Shown piece after piece: positions 1 to 6,446 of a DNA stretch of 7,022 nucleotides (its first letter is position 1; the number at the start of each line of letters is the position of its first letter). The position numbers and the translations under genes were made by a program. The stretch lies in the NCBI GenBank assembly GCA_934281515.1, contig CAKQXG010000114.1, forward strand, positions 1 to 7,022, in the 5' to 3' direction. The notes beneath the pieces are model-generated. The model was not told where the DNA came from. It saw only the letters and a list, made by a program, of their open reading frames with translations, and did not search any database. This DNA comes from an uncultured Clostridia bacterium. Lineage in GTDB: Bacteria; Bacillota; Clostridia; Christensenellales; CAG-314.

Positions 1-41
1 TTGTACCACTGTTCGACATCTTTGTCAAAGTCTGTCCTCAT
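1..41 (-). CDS. Possible start of a downstream gene (partial, unidentified)
   Basis: After the terminator the minus strand has an ATG at 41 that opens a frame to the window edge (MRTDFDKDVEQWY). The only SD-like bases are a GGGG run 2 nt before the ATG, which is too close. The start would also lie just 13 nt after the terminator U-tract, leaving little room for a leader. I do not recognise the peptide. It could equally be non-coding. Confidence 0.2.
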   Translation of the reverse strand, partial: MRTDFDKDVEQWY

Positions 42-53
42 TGCCCCGTATCT

Positions 54-87
54 AAAAAATGCGTAACCGACATTTTGTCGATTACGC
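54..87 (-). terminator. Intrinsic terminator after recO
   Basis: In the minus-strand RNA an 11-bp stem (87-77 with 71-61, one G-U pair) closes a 5-nt A/U loop. It is followed at once by A and six U residues (59-54). This is a textbook Rho-independent terminator and marks the end of the era/yqzL/recO transcript. The two halves read GCGTAATCGAC and GTCGGTTACGC. The recO stop codon lies within the first arm. Confidence 0.92.
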
Positions 88-804
88 AAGTTTGACTAGT
101 TCCGATATGCACTTGCCGGGGTAAAACACCGCCGACATATACTTGTTCAGCAATTGCAACACGTCGCGTTGGCAATCCAGCGACAGGTCAAGCTCGTCGA
201 GTTTGTCGTAGGGCGCGCCTTCGAGCAATCCGCACGTTGTCGCCACAATCGGACTGACGGCAAAACTGTCCACGGTACGACATCCTTCGCACAACGCGCC
301 CCTGTGTGGAGCCAGATACATGCGCTTGCTGACACCGCCGCACGCTGAGCAACGCGTAAAGTTTACACCAAAACCCGACATTTGCAGAAATGCCAACACA
401 AACCGCGCAACCACCGCCATAGGCGGCTTGCCGTTTACAAGACACTCCAACGCACGCAACAATTCTACAAACAGTTGCGGATCGGATTGCCCCTCTTCTG
501 TGCCGACAATCAGACACTCGGCAACGGCGCACGCAGCGTAATACACAACAATATCTTGCCGCAGGTCGTAGAAGGAGTCCAATTGTTCACAATTTTTAAG
601 CGTGTAGCGGTCGCCGCTTACGGCAAGTTCGTACGAGCCGAAGCAAAATTGATCCACGGCATAGCGCAATTTGGCATTGCCCTTGCGCACACCGCGCGCA
701 TGCACGGTTATCTTACCGTAATCCGGCGTGTACAGTAGTACCAGCTTATCGTTTTCCTTGTAGTCCGTCGCGCGTATCGCCACGGCTTTTGTCGTCACGT
801 CCAT
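82..804 (-). CDS. recO: DNA repair protein RecO
   Basis: This 240-residue protein is near the usual RecO length. The N-terminal OB fold contains AVAIRATDYKENDKLVLLYTPD, then YGKITVHARGVRKGNAKL (29-46) with its basic DNA-binding loop. The helical middle includes LRQDIVVYYAACAVAECL. The zinc finger has C152 and C155 (RCSACG) and C172 and C175 (LCEGC), all four ligands present. RecO loads RecA with RecR in recombinational repair. The start at 804 gives the standard distance to the OB fold, so the 59-nt overlap with yqzL is probably real. The SD is weak and distant (AGGGA, 14 nt upstream), suggesting translation coupled to yqzL. The stop codon TAA (84-82) falls inside the stem of the terminator. 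Confidence 0.95.
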   Translation of the reverse strand: MDVTTKAVAIRATDYKENDKLVLLYTPDYGKITVHARGVRKGNAKLRYAVDQFCFGSYELAVSGDRYTLKNCEQLDSFYDLRQDIVVYYAACAVAECLIVGTEEGQSDPQLFVELLRALECLVNGKPPMAVVARFVLAFLQMSGFGVNFTRCSACGGVSKRMYLAPHRGALCEGCRTVDSFAVSPIVATTCGLLEGAPYDKLDELDLSLDCQRDVLQLLNKYMSAVFYPGKCISELVKLA

Positions 805-886
805 TGTCTTTGGTCAGTTCCCTGTACAAAAGGTAGTAAACGGGGTTGCCCGTTTGTTGAAACAGTTTCCAGGCTTCTTCTTTCAT
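746..886 (-). CDS. yqzL: YqzL-family small protein
   Basis: This 46-residue ORF lies between era and recO, exactly where yqzL is found in Bacillus and many Clostridia. Its N-terminus, EEAWKLFQQTGNPVYYLLYREL (about residues 3-24), has the family signature of a Trp-x-x-Phe helix, TGN, then a Tyr/Leu-rich helix. The function of the family is unknown. SD AAAGGAG is 5 nt upstream, among the best in the window, which supports real translation. The conserved part ends just where recO begins in the +1 frame. The last 19 residues (28-46, mostly Arg, Asp, Lys, Gly) are written over the recO start region. The total overlap is 59 nt. No cysteine, membrane segment or signal peptide is present. Confidence 0.75.
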   Translation of the reverse strand: MKEEAWKLFQQTGNPVYYLLYRELTKDNGRDDKSRGDTRDGLQGKR

Positions 887-1020
887 ACGCACTCCTTTGC
901 GATGCCGACTCCCTTGCAAACGGCGACATACCCGACATTCGCGTCGAAGTTTTGTAGATTGCCGAAAGACAACGGCATACTCGCATAAATAGTGTGGTGA
1001 AAGAAAGCTACAAATATACG
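887..1020 (-). other. Intergenic region between era and yqzL
   Basis: This 134-nt gap is the largest break on the recO side. It has one modest hairpin in the minus-strand RNA (TGCCG/CGGCA, 8-nt loop) without a T-tract, so era is not clearly terminated here. No promoter with good -35 and -10 boxes was found; TTGTAG and TATTTA at 16 nt near 1012-985 is a weak candidate. A strong SD (AAAGGAG, 898-892) lies 5 nt before the yqzL start. Confidence 0.4.
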
Positions 1021-1911
1021 TTACTTCTTGGTGGAGTAGCCTAGTTCGTTCAGCACCGACGGGTTGTTGCGCCAATCTTCCTTGACCTTGACCCACAGTG
1101 TAAGATAGGCATGCGCCTCCAACAACTTTTCGATACTGTCACGCGCATGCACGCCTATTGACTTGATTTTTGCGCCCTGCTTGCCTAGCACAATGGGCTT
1201 GTGAGAAGCCTTCTCCACAAGTACAGTCGCGTCGATGTCCCACGTGCCGTCGTCGAGTTGTTGCATCTTGTTGATGGCAACGCCTACGCCGTGCGGAATC
1301 TCGTTGTCGCAACTGAGCAGTACTTTTTCGCGAATGATTTCCGCGACAAGGTAGCGCATGGGTTTGTCGGTGATGTCGTCCTCCTCAAAGTACAACTCCG
1401 TACCTTTAAGATACTTGATAAGCACCGCTTTCAGCTCTTCAACGCCCTTATTGCGCTTTGCCGAGATGCAGTACACTTCGGCGACGCCTTCTACGTCGTT
1501 AAGCTTGGCCAGTTCCGGCATCAGTTTTTGCGGCTGAGTGATGTCGATTTTGTTGACGGCAACCACAACAGGCACGTTACCCTTTGCGTAACGTTTGACC
1601 TGCGACAGCTCTTTATCCGATATACCGTCGTGTCCGTCCACAACAACCACCACGGCGTCGACGTCCTCCGTAGCCGTGTCTATACTGCGCAACATGTAGT
1701 CGCCAAGCGCATTTTTACTTTGCAAAAACCCTGGAGTATCAACAAACACCATTTGCACTTCATCATCCGTCCAAATGCCGAGTATGCTGTCACGCGTGGT
1801 TTGCGGCTTGGGCGACACAATGGACACCTTCTGTCCGACAAGTTGATTGAGCAGCGTACTTTTGCCTGCGTTTGCCAATCCTACAATTGCAATAAAACCC
1901 GATTTCGTCAT
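1021..1911 (-). CDS. era: GTPase Era, 30S ribosome assembly
   Basis: At 296 residues this is a full-length Era. The GTPase motifs are G1 GLANAGKST (11-19), G2 TTRDS (38-42), G3 DTPGF (58-62), G4 NKID (120-123) and G5 SAK (150-152). The C-terminal type II KH domain shows VLVEKASHKPIVLGKQGAKI (230-249, with the GxxG loop GKQG) and LTLWVKVKEDWRN (270-282), which binds the 3' end of 16S rRNA. G1 differs slightly from the usual GxPNVGKST (Pro to Ala and Val to Ala), and the loop after DTPG reads FLQSKNALG instead of the common IHKPKxxLG. Neither change touches a nucleotide-binding lysine, serine or aspartate. SD AGAGG sits 5 nt before the ATG, which overlaps the ybeY stop by 4 nt. Confidence 0.98.
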   Translation of the reverse strand: MTKSGFIAIVGLANAGKSTLLNQLVGQKVSIVSPKPQTTRDSILGIWTDDEVQMVFVDTPGFLQSKNALGDYMLRSIDTATEDVDAVVVVVDGHDGISDKELSQVKRYAKGNVPVVVAVNKIDITQPQKLMPELAKLNDVEGVAEVYCISAKRNKGVEELKAVLIKYLKGTELYFEEDDITDKPMRYLVAEIIREKVLLSCDNEIPHGVGVAINKMQQLDDGTWDIDATVLVEKASHKPIVLGKQGAKIKSIGVHARDSIEKLLEAHAYLTLWVKVKEDWRNNPSVLNELGYSTKK

Positions 1912-2393
1912 TTGTTCCTCTTGATGTTAAGTTTGTCAAGTACTTTGTTTTGAATTTCGTTCATTTGCGCCTCGTCCTGCGGTTCCATGTGGTCGTATCC
2001 CAACAGATGCAACAGGCTGTGCAATGCCAAAAACGCCACTTCGCGTTTAAGACTGTGCCCGTACTCCTTTGCCTGCTGTTTGGCGCGGGGCAGGCAGATG
2101 ATGATGTCGCCAAGGTTCAACAGCCAGGTTTCGGGATTAAGGTCGGCACCGTGCTCGGATATGTCAATAATACCTCGCGACGGATTGTCCACGGCAGGAA
2201 AGCTCAATACATCGGTCACCTTGTCGGTGTCGCGATACTGCTTGTTTAACTCGCGGATTTCCTCCTCGCCGACGATGCTTACCGACACTTCCATTTGCGC
2301 CGACGGCTGACCGAGTTCGACGAGGACGGTTTCAAGCACCTTTTTGATGTAACTGCGCTTAAAAAAGCCTACGTTTGTAAAGTAAATTTTCAT
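1908..2393 (-). CDS. ybeY: Endoribonuclease / rRNA maturation factor YbeY
   Basis: This 161-residue protein has the normal YbeY length. The zinc site is HSLLHLLGYDH (H125, H129, H135), matching the family pattern Hx3Hx5H, although the residue after the first His is Ser instead of the common Gly. The upstream motif NKQYRDTDKVTDVLSFP (50-66) carries the conserved arginine (R54), and LGDIIICLPRAKQQA (94-108) is the typical central strand and helix. YbeY acts in 16S rRNA 3'-end maturation and 70S quality control. SD AAGGTG lies 7 nt before the ATG. The ATG overlaps the pgpH stop, and its own TGA overlaps the era ATG, so the three genes are probably translationally coupled. In most Firmicutes dgkA and cdd lie between ybeY and era; here there is no space for either. 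Confidence 0.97.
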   Translation of the reverse strand: MKIYFTNVGFFKRSYIKKVLETVLVELGQPSAQMEVSVSIVGEEEIRELNKQYRDTDKVTDVLSFPAVDNPSRGIIDISEHGADLNPETWLLNLGDIIICLPRAKQQAKEYGHSLKREVAFLALHSLLHLLGYDHMEPQDEAQMNEIQNKVLDKLNIKRNK

Positions 2394-3829
2394 TTGTTGT
2401 CACCTTCCAGAGTGATTTCGGGGTACTTGACGCGCTTGTGGCGTATGCCCGAGAACGTCGTAATGATAGTACTTTTGATGATGTCGATTTCCTTCATAGT
2501 GATGTCGCAATTGCTAAATTGGTCAAACGCCAGGCGTTCGGCGACAATACCGTCGACGATTTTTTCCGCATTGGTGCGATCTCCGTGCGCACGCAAAGCC
2601 GCCTCGGACGCGTCGCATATCATAAGAATTGCGGCAATTTTGCTTGTCGGCTTGGGTCCGTCGTAGCAGTAGCCGTCGTACGGAAGGTCGCCGTCGGTGT
2701 ATTTTTTTGCCTTCAGGTAGAAGTATTTCAGCGGCATTGTGCCGTGGTGTTGCATAATTGCGTCCTGAACTTCCTTGGGCAACCCGTATTCCTTGGCAAG
2801 GGCAAGCCCGTTGACGGTGTGTGCCTTGATAATGTTGACGCTTGCTTCGGGGGTCATGTTGTCGTGCGGATTGACGCCGCTGAATTGGTTTTCGGAAAAG
2901 TATTGCGGATTGCGCATCTTGCCGATGTCGTGGTAGTATGCACAAGCACGGGCTTCGACGGCACTTTCGCCGATTGCCGTTGCGCATGCCTCGACATAGA
3001 TCGCAACCGATAAACTGTGGTTGTATGTGCCGGGTGCTTTTTCGTACAGTTTGCGCATAAGCGGCGTGTCACTGCTGGCAATTTCCGAAAAACGGAATAC
3101 CGATACGACGTTGAAAATCTTTTCAAACAACGGTACGAGAATAAACATAAACATTACGGCGATGATACCGCTTGCCGCGGCGCAACCGAACTTGATGCCG
3201 ATGTCCTGCCAATTCCATTGTGCGAAACTGTCGATAAAGGTGAGGTAACTGATTGTTTCGCTTGCTGCCGACACAAAACCGAGCAATACGCCGACAGCCA
3301 GATATCTGCTGCGGCGATAGTGCTTGCCGAGAATGTAACTTGCAAACACCGCTTCCGTAACTCCGCCAAACAGCAGATAGAATACCGCCTCGCTTGCGAT
3401 TGTCGCCTTGTCCTGCCAATTGACATACTGCATAAAACACAGCATGATGATGACGAAGTTGGCAAAGAAGCCTGCCTTGACCGACACGATAAGCGACAGC
3501 ACAAGGGTACACAGCGCAAACGGAACAAGGTACAGTCCGAGGTTCCAATTGCTTGCGACCTGCACGGCAAGGTAGCTGACAACCATTGTCGTAAACATGG
3601 CGACGGACTTACTCAATCGCTCCATACAATCTCGGTCGGAAAAGTAGATGTACAGTCCCAGCGAGATCAGCAAAACCGCCGTCGTGGCAAGTTGAGCGAT
3701 GATACGCACCGTGGTAATCTTGGCAATGTTAGGCAGTATGCCCAATGCAGACAGCACAAGAAAACCAAGTACGTATACGAGGAAAATGCCCCGCCAACTG
3801 ATATTGTTTATTTTTTTTCGTTTAGCCAT
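2390..3829 (-). CDS. pgpH: Cyclic-di-AMP phosphodiesterase PgpH (7TM-HD type), lacking the extracellular domain
   Basis: This 479-residue membrane protein would hydrolyse c-di-AMP to pApA in the cytoplasm. Eight hydrophobic segments are visible: about 13-33, 42-63, 74-92, 97-117, 119-136, 145-167, 176-196 and 214-238. The C-terminal HD domain has EKAPGTYNHS (H271), YYHDIGK (H300, D301), KAHTVNG (H337), MQHHGT (H361/H362) and ICDASEA (D406), so the metal site is complete. Bacillus PgpH (YqfF) is about 710 residues and has a roughly 230-residue extracellular 7TMR-HDED domain between the first and second helices. Here only about 8 residues join those helices. The start at 3829 follows AAGGAGG at 11 nt. 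An in-frame ATG at 3928 would need translation through the hairpin leader and has no SD. The stop overlaps the ybeY start (ATGA). Confidence 0.93.
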   Translation of the reverse strand: MAKRKKINNISWRGIFLVYVLGFLVLSALGILPNIAKITTVRIIAQLATTAVLLISLGLYIYFSDRDCMERLSKSVAMFTTMVVSYLAVQVASNWNLGLYLVPFALCTLVLSLIVSVKAGFFANFVIIMLCFMQYVNWQDKATIASEAVFYLLFGGVTEAVFASYILGKHYRRSRYLAVGVLLGFVSAASETISYLTFIDSFAQWNWQDIGIKFGCAAASGIIAVMFMFILVPLFEKIFNVVSVFRFSEIASSDTPLMRKLYEKAPGTYNHSLSVAIYVEACATAIGESAVEARACAYYHDIGKMRNPQYFSENQFSGVNPHDNMTPEASVNIIKAHTVNGLALAKEYGLPKEVQDAIMQHHGTMPLKYFYLKAKKYTDGDLPYDGYCYDGPKPTSKIAAILMICDASEAALRAHGDRTNAEKIVDGIVAERLAFDQFSNCDITMKEIDIIKSTIITTFSGIRHKRVKYPEITLEGDNK

Positions 3830-3852
3830 GAAATCATGACCCTCCTTGGTAC

Positions 3853-3918
3853 TACCCGATTGCCGGGGCGCTCGGGTAAATGAAGAGCACCTGTGGTGCG
3901 TCTCGCCGTCAAGGCGAG
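3853..3918 (-). promoter_or_regulatory. Three-hairpin structured leader of pgpH
   Basis: On the minus strand, three perfect hairpins follow each other within 66 nt. H1 is CTCGCC/GGCGAG with a 5-nt loop (3918-3902). H2 is GCACC/GGTGC with a 3-nt loop (3899-3887). H3 is TACCCGA/TCGGGTA with a 12-nt GC-rich loop (3878-3853). The SD sequence AAGGAGG (3847-3841) starts 5 nt after H3. An alternative pairing of CTACTC (before and into H1) with GGGTAG (end of H3, with one G-U) is possible, as is pairing of CTCTT (between H2 and H3) with the SD. None is followed by a T-tract, so this is not a terminator for phoH. The arrangement suggests an RNA element acting on translation of pgpH. I do not recognise it as a known riboswitch class. 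Confidence 0.4.
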
Positions 3919-3989
3919 TAGGAATCATGTGTAACTTACGACTTATTTGTTGCCGTATTGCACAAAAATTCCGAATACGTATGTGTTTT

Positions 3990-4949
3990 TTACTGACCGT
4001 CGGGTGCGGCAGACTCGTATGCCTTTACTATTTGTTGCACTAGCGGATGACGCACTACGTCCTTTTCGTTTAGTCTGATTATGCCGATATCGTCGATGTC
4101 TTTCAGTATACGCACGGCATGTTTAAGTCCCGACATTGTCCCCTTCGGCAGATCAATTTGCGTCAAGTCTCCCGTAACAATCATCTTGCTTCCGTCTCCG
4201 AGACGGGTCAAAAACATCTTTATTTGCTCACGCGTGGTGTTTTGCGCCTCGTCCAATATTACATAGGCGTTGTTTAGCGTACGTCCGCGCATGTAGGCAA
4301 GAGGCGCGATTTCTATCGTTCCGCGTTCCAACATCTTGGCAAACGCATCCTGACCGAGCATTTCCTGCAAAGCGTCGTACAACGGACGAAGATAGGGGTT
4401 GACCTTTTCTTGCAAGTCCCCCGGTAAAAAGCCGAGTTTTTCGCCTGCTTCCACGGCGGGACGAGTAAGAATAATCTTTTCCACCTGTTTTGCCTTGTAA
4501 GCGTTGACCGCGACGGCTACGGCGAGATATGTTTTGCCTGTACCTGCAGGACCTATGCCGAAAGTTATCGTTTTCTTTTTAAGCAAGTCCACGTACTTGC
4601 GTTGACCGACAGTCTTGCATTTGACGGGTTTGCCACGCGACGTGATAGTGACAACGTCGTTCAGCAGTTTATCTACTTCGTCCAGACAGTCGTTTTTGGC
4701 GCAATCACACAGGTAATTGACTCTGCCTATGTCGATTGCCTCGTCGGTGTAGACAAGTTTGCGCAGTTTTTGCACCACGGCAATTGCCTTGTCCACGTCG
4801 GCAGGCTCGCCGACAATGTCAGAACTGCCGTTGTCCGGTACCACGCGCACATTGAACGCGTTGCAAATTGCCTTGATATTTTCGTCAAACGGCCCGAAAA
4901 TTTTTATCAATTCGTCGATACACTCGACTTCGATTTTGCGAGCTATCAA
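3990..4949 (-). CDS. phoH: PhoH-like/YbeZ-like P-loop ATPase
   Basis: At 319 residues this is the usual length for the long PhoH form of Firmicutes. The N-terminus (about residues 1-65) is a KH-like RNA-binding region containing IFGPFDENIKAI. The ATPase core starts at KTVGQRKYVDLL (112-123) and has Walker A GPAGTGKT (133-140), the conserved LTRPAVEAGEKLGFLPGD (161-178) and Walker B VILDEAQN (230-237). The segment MIVTGDLTQIDLP (256-268) follows. PhoH/YbeZ proteins are ATP-dependent RNA-acting enzymes. In several bacteria YbeZ binds YbeY, and ybeY is two genes downstream here. The start codon is TTG, chosen because GGAGG lies 7 nt upstream. An ATG nearby (4963) overlaps that GGAGG and meets a stop after five codons. 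All catalytic motifs are intact. Confidence 0.95.
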   Translation of the reverse strand: MIARKIEVECIDELIKIFGPFDENIKAICNAFNVRVVPDNGSSDIVGEPADVDKAIAVVQKLRKLVYTDEAIDIGRVNYLCDCAKNDCLDEVDKLLNDVVTITSRGKPVKCKTVGQRKYVDLLKKKTITFGIGPAGTGKTYLAVAVAVNAYKAKQVEKIILTRPAVEAGEKLGFLPGDLQEKVNPYLRPLYDALQEMLGQDAFAKMLERGTIEIAPLAYMRGRTLNNAYVILDEAQNTTREQIKMFLTRLGDGSKMIVTGDLTQIDLPKGTMSGLKHAVRILKDIDDIGIIRLNEKDVVRHPLVQQIVKAYESAAPDGQ

Positions 4950-5069
4950 AAATTAGCCTCCATAAGAATTTAGGTTACAACACAAATGTGTTTTTCGATT
5001 ATCGCCAACGTAAAAACGTTCCGGCATAACAACTCCAAACGCAAAAATACGCATAGGGAAAGATTCCGA
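4950..5069 (-). other. Intergenic region between yqfD and phoH, with phoH leader
   Basis: This 120-nt, AT-rich stretch holds two short hairpins in the minus-strand RNA (AACGT/ACGTT around a T-loop, and AACAC/GTGTT around ATTT). Neither is followed by a convincing T-tract, so I do not call a terminator. A GATAAT resembles a -10 box, but there is no good -35 at 16-18 nt. An SD sequence GGAGG (4961-4957) sits 7 nt before a TTG codon and fixes the phoH start. Confidence 0.45.
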
Positions 5070-6143
5070 TTATTCCACCGTTACAAAACCCGTTGCCTCC
5101 GCGGTTACGCCGTCGCGACGCAGAGTGTAGGTTATCTCGGATATTTCAAAAGTGCATATCTCGCGCAGACGTTGTTCGGCTTGTCGTTTCAATTGATCTG
5201 CAACCTGCTCGACGGGTGCTGTTTCGGTCACCTCGACAGTACGCGTGTATGTGCGACGAACAATCGCAATATGCCAAGGGTACAGATAATCGATTTCGTC
5301 CGACTGCATATAGTTGTCAAACGGGCAAGGCTTGCCGTAGTCTCGTCCGAACAATCGCACGTAGGTGGCGGTAAATGTTTCGTCGGTCGGTACAGTGCGA
5401 GTGACCGTGCCGCCGTATTCGACATGTACAGTCGCAGTACGCATGACAGTCACCCTGCCCATGGCATAGGCAACTTCCGTATGACCGTCGCCGTAATCGC
5501 GCATACCTGCAATCAGCACGTCGCCTGCAACAACCTTATCGCCGACCTTGACGCACGCCGTACCGTTGGTACACACTACGTTTGTCACCACGCCGTCAAC
5601 GTCGGACACCACGTCGCGCCGCTTGTGCATGTCAATCGGTTCGTCTGCCGTTCGTGTAGCCACCGTAGTGACGTACACAGTAGAACCGCGCTTGTTGACC
5701 ACGGCATAGGCAACGTCAAGCGCCTTACACAATTCGTTTTCCACCGTATCTACGGCAAAATCCATTCTGCAGCCTTTGTACACGCCAAGTTGCAAAAGAG
5801 CATTTTCCACCACATCGGCAGGCACGTCGCCGTCAATATGCACCGCCAAGCAGAAATTACTTGCCAGACAAATACTTACAACAAGCAACAATGCCATTAC
5901 CACAGCCACAAAACGTCGCTTGCAAAAGCACACCGCTGCACTCGCGCCGACATTGCGTACAGATACATTGTAGCACTTTTCCCGTAAATATGCAACAACC
6001 TCGCCCAAGCTTGCCGAAGAAACGGTGATTTGACAGCGTTTTGCCCTACGTTTGACATCATAGAGGACTATTCCTTGCCGCAAAAAATGCGAAAGGACGG
6101 AAGCCGTGTTAAGCCCCTCAAAGTAAACTACCGCCCTAGCCAT
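5070..6143 (-). CDS. yqfD: Sporulation protein YqfD
   Basis: This 357-residue protein is a little shorter than Bacillus YqfD (about 400). It has an N-terminal cytoplasmic domain (residues 1-75, with the family motif FEGLNTASVLSHFLRQGIVL), one transmembrane helix (about residues 78-102), and a large domain beyond the membrane. That domain carries the characteristic barrel/hinge stretch DVDGVVTNVV ... CVKVGDKVVAGDVLIAG (about 181-213), similar to biotinyl-lipoyl-like hairpins. The C-terminus has a helical segment (VEQVADQLKRQAEQRLREI) and a final beta strand. The family is linked to sporulation, and its molecular activity is unknown. The start at 6143 is preferred over an in-frame ATG at 6185. 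Family proteins begin close to the FEG motif, a GGTGG lies just upstream, and this start overlaps the yqfC stop by only 8 nt. Confidence 0.85.
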   Translation of the reverse strand: MARAVVYFEGLNTASVLSHFLRQGIVLYDVKRRAKRCQITVSSASLGEVVAYLREKCYNVSVRNVGASAAVCFCKRRFVAVVMALLLVVSICLASNFCLAVHIDGDVPADVVENALLQLGVYKGCRMDFAVDTVENELCKALDVAYAVVNKRGSTVYVTTVATRTADEPIDMHKRRDVVSDVDGVVTNVVCTNGTACVKVGDKVVAGDVLIAGMRDYGDGHTEVAYAMGRVTVMRTATVHVEYGGTVTRTVPTDETFTATYVRLFGRDYGKPCPFDNYMQSDEIDYLYPWHIAIVRRTYTRTVEVTETAPVEQVADQLKRQAEQRLREICTFEISEITYTLRRDGVTAEATGFVTVE

Positions 6144-6408
6144 TGTCCACCGCCACATTAACGATGTCGCCGACCACCACGGCAAAGTTCCGTTCGAGAC
6201 ACTTGATTGACAGCCTACCGCCCTTTATCGTCAATTTGTTTTTACGTAAGGCAAAAATGACACTCGTTTCCGTGTAGGAAACTATGCCTTTGTGCCCTTC
6301 CACAACCACTGCGCGCCCGTCATATACAGAGTACTTGTAGCCGTGCGCCAAGGTTGCGACTTCCAATCCGCATGTTTCGCAAACTACATCTACAAAAGAA
6401 TTGCTCAT
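6136..6408 (-). CDS. yqfC: Sporulation-associated protein YqfC
   Basis: This 90-residue protein fits the YqfC family in size, in overall beta-rich pattern, and in its place directly before yqfD. The conserved core is GRAVVVEGHKGIVSYTETSV (about residues 31-50), followed by KLTIKGGRLSIK and a closing GDIVNVAV. It has no membrane segment or signal peptide. In Bacillus the gene is expressed during sporulation in the mother cell, and its biochemical role is not established. I chose the ATG at 6408 because it matches the expected distance to the conserved core. However, no good SD sequence precedes it: the nearest purine-rich stretch (AAAGGA, 6440-6435) is 26 nt away. A GTG start at 6444 would add 12 residues but also lacks an SD. 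The last 8 nt overlap the start of yqfD, which implies coupling. Confidence 0.8.
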   Translation of the reverse strand: MSNSFVDVVCETCGLEVATLAHGYKYSVYDGRAVVVEGHKGIVSYTETSVIFALRKNKLTIKGGRLSIKCLERNFAVVVGDIVNVAVDNG

Positions 6409-6446
6409 ATACGAATATATGCCGCAACAATCATTCCTTTGCACTG

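Noticed and set aside
795..1096. Upstream extension of the yqzL frame into era (to 1096) and a second frame at 795-986
   Set aside because: The extension is antifamily in composition, overlaps the conserved end of era, and bypasses the strong SD at 898-892. The 795-986 frame has no SD or recognisable motif.
3830..3928. N-terminal extension of PgpH to an in-frame ATG at 3928
   Set aside because: The extension would be translated from three hairpins, has no SD, has a composition unlike a membrane protein N-terminus, and skips the strong SD at 3847-3841. The MAKRKK start fits a cytoplasmic basic N-terminus before the first helix.
3830..3989. Known riboswitch (ydaO c-di-AMP, c-di-GMP, guanidine, THF) before pgpH
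   Set aside because: Consensus core sequences and junction patterns of these classes as I know them are not present; only three simple hairpins are seen, so it is reported as an unassigned leader.
4981..5040. Terminator after yqfD or promoter of phoH
   Set aside because: The hairpins have only 5-bp stems without a T-tract, and the GATAAT box lacks a matching -35.
4986..5987. 333-codon open frame on the plus strand opposite yqfD
   Set aside because: It is antisense to a recognisable gene, is rich in His, Cys and Arg without domain features, and has no motif of its own. It is a by-product of codon bias. The same holds for plus-strand frames at 3017-3883 and 1201-1953.
6144..6185. Longer YqfD start at 6185
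   Set aside because: It would overlap yqfC by about 50 nt and add a Trp-rich segment not expected in the family; the start at 6143 places the FEG motif normally.
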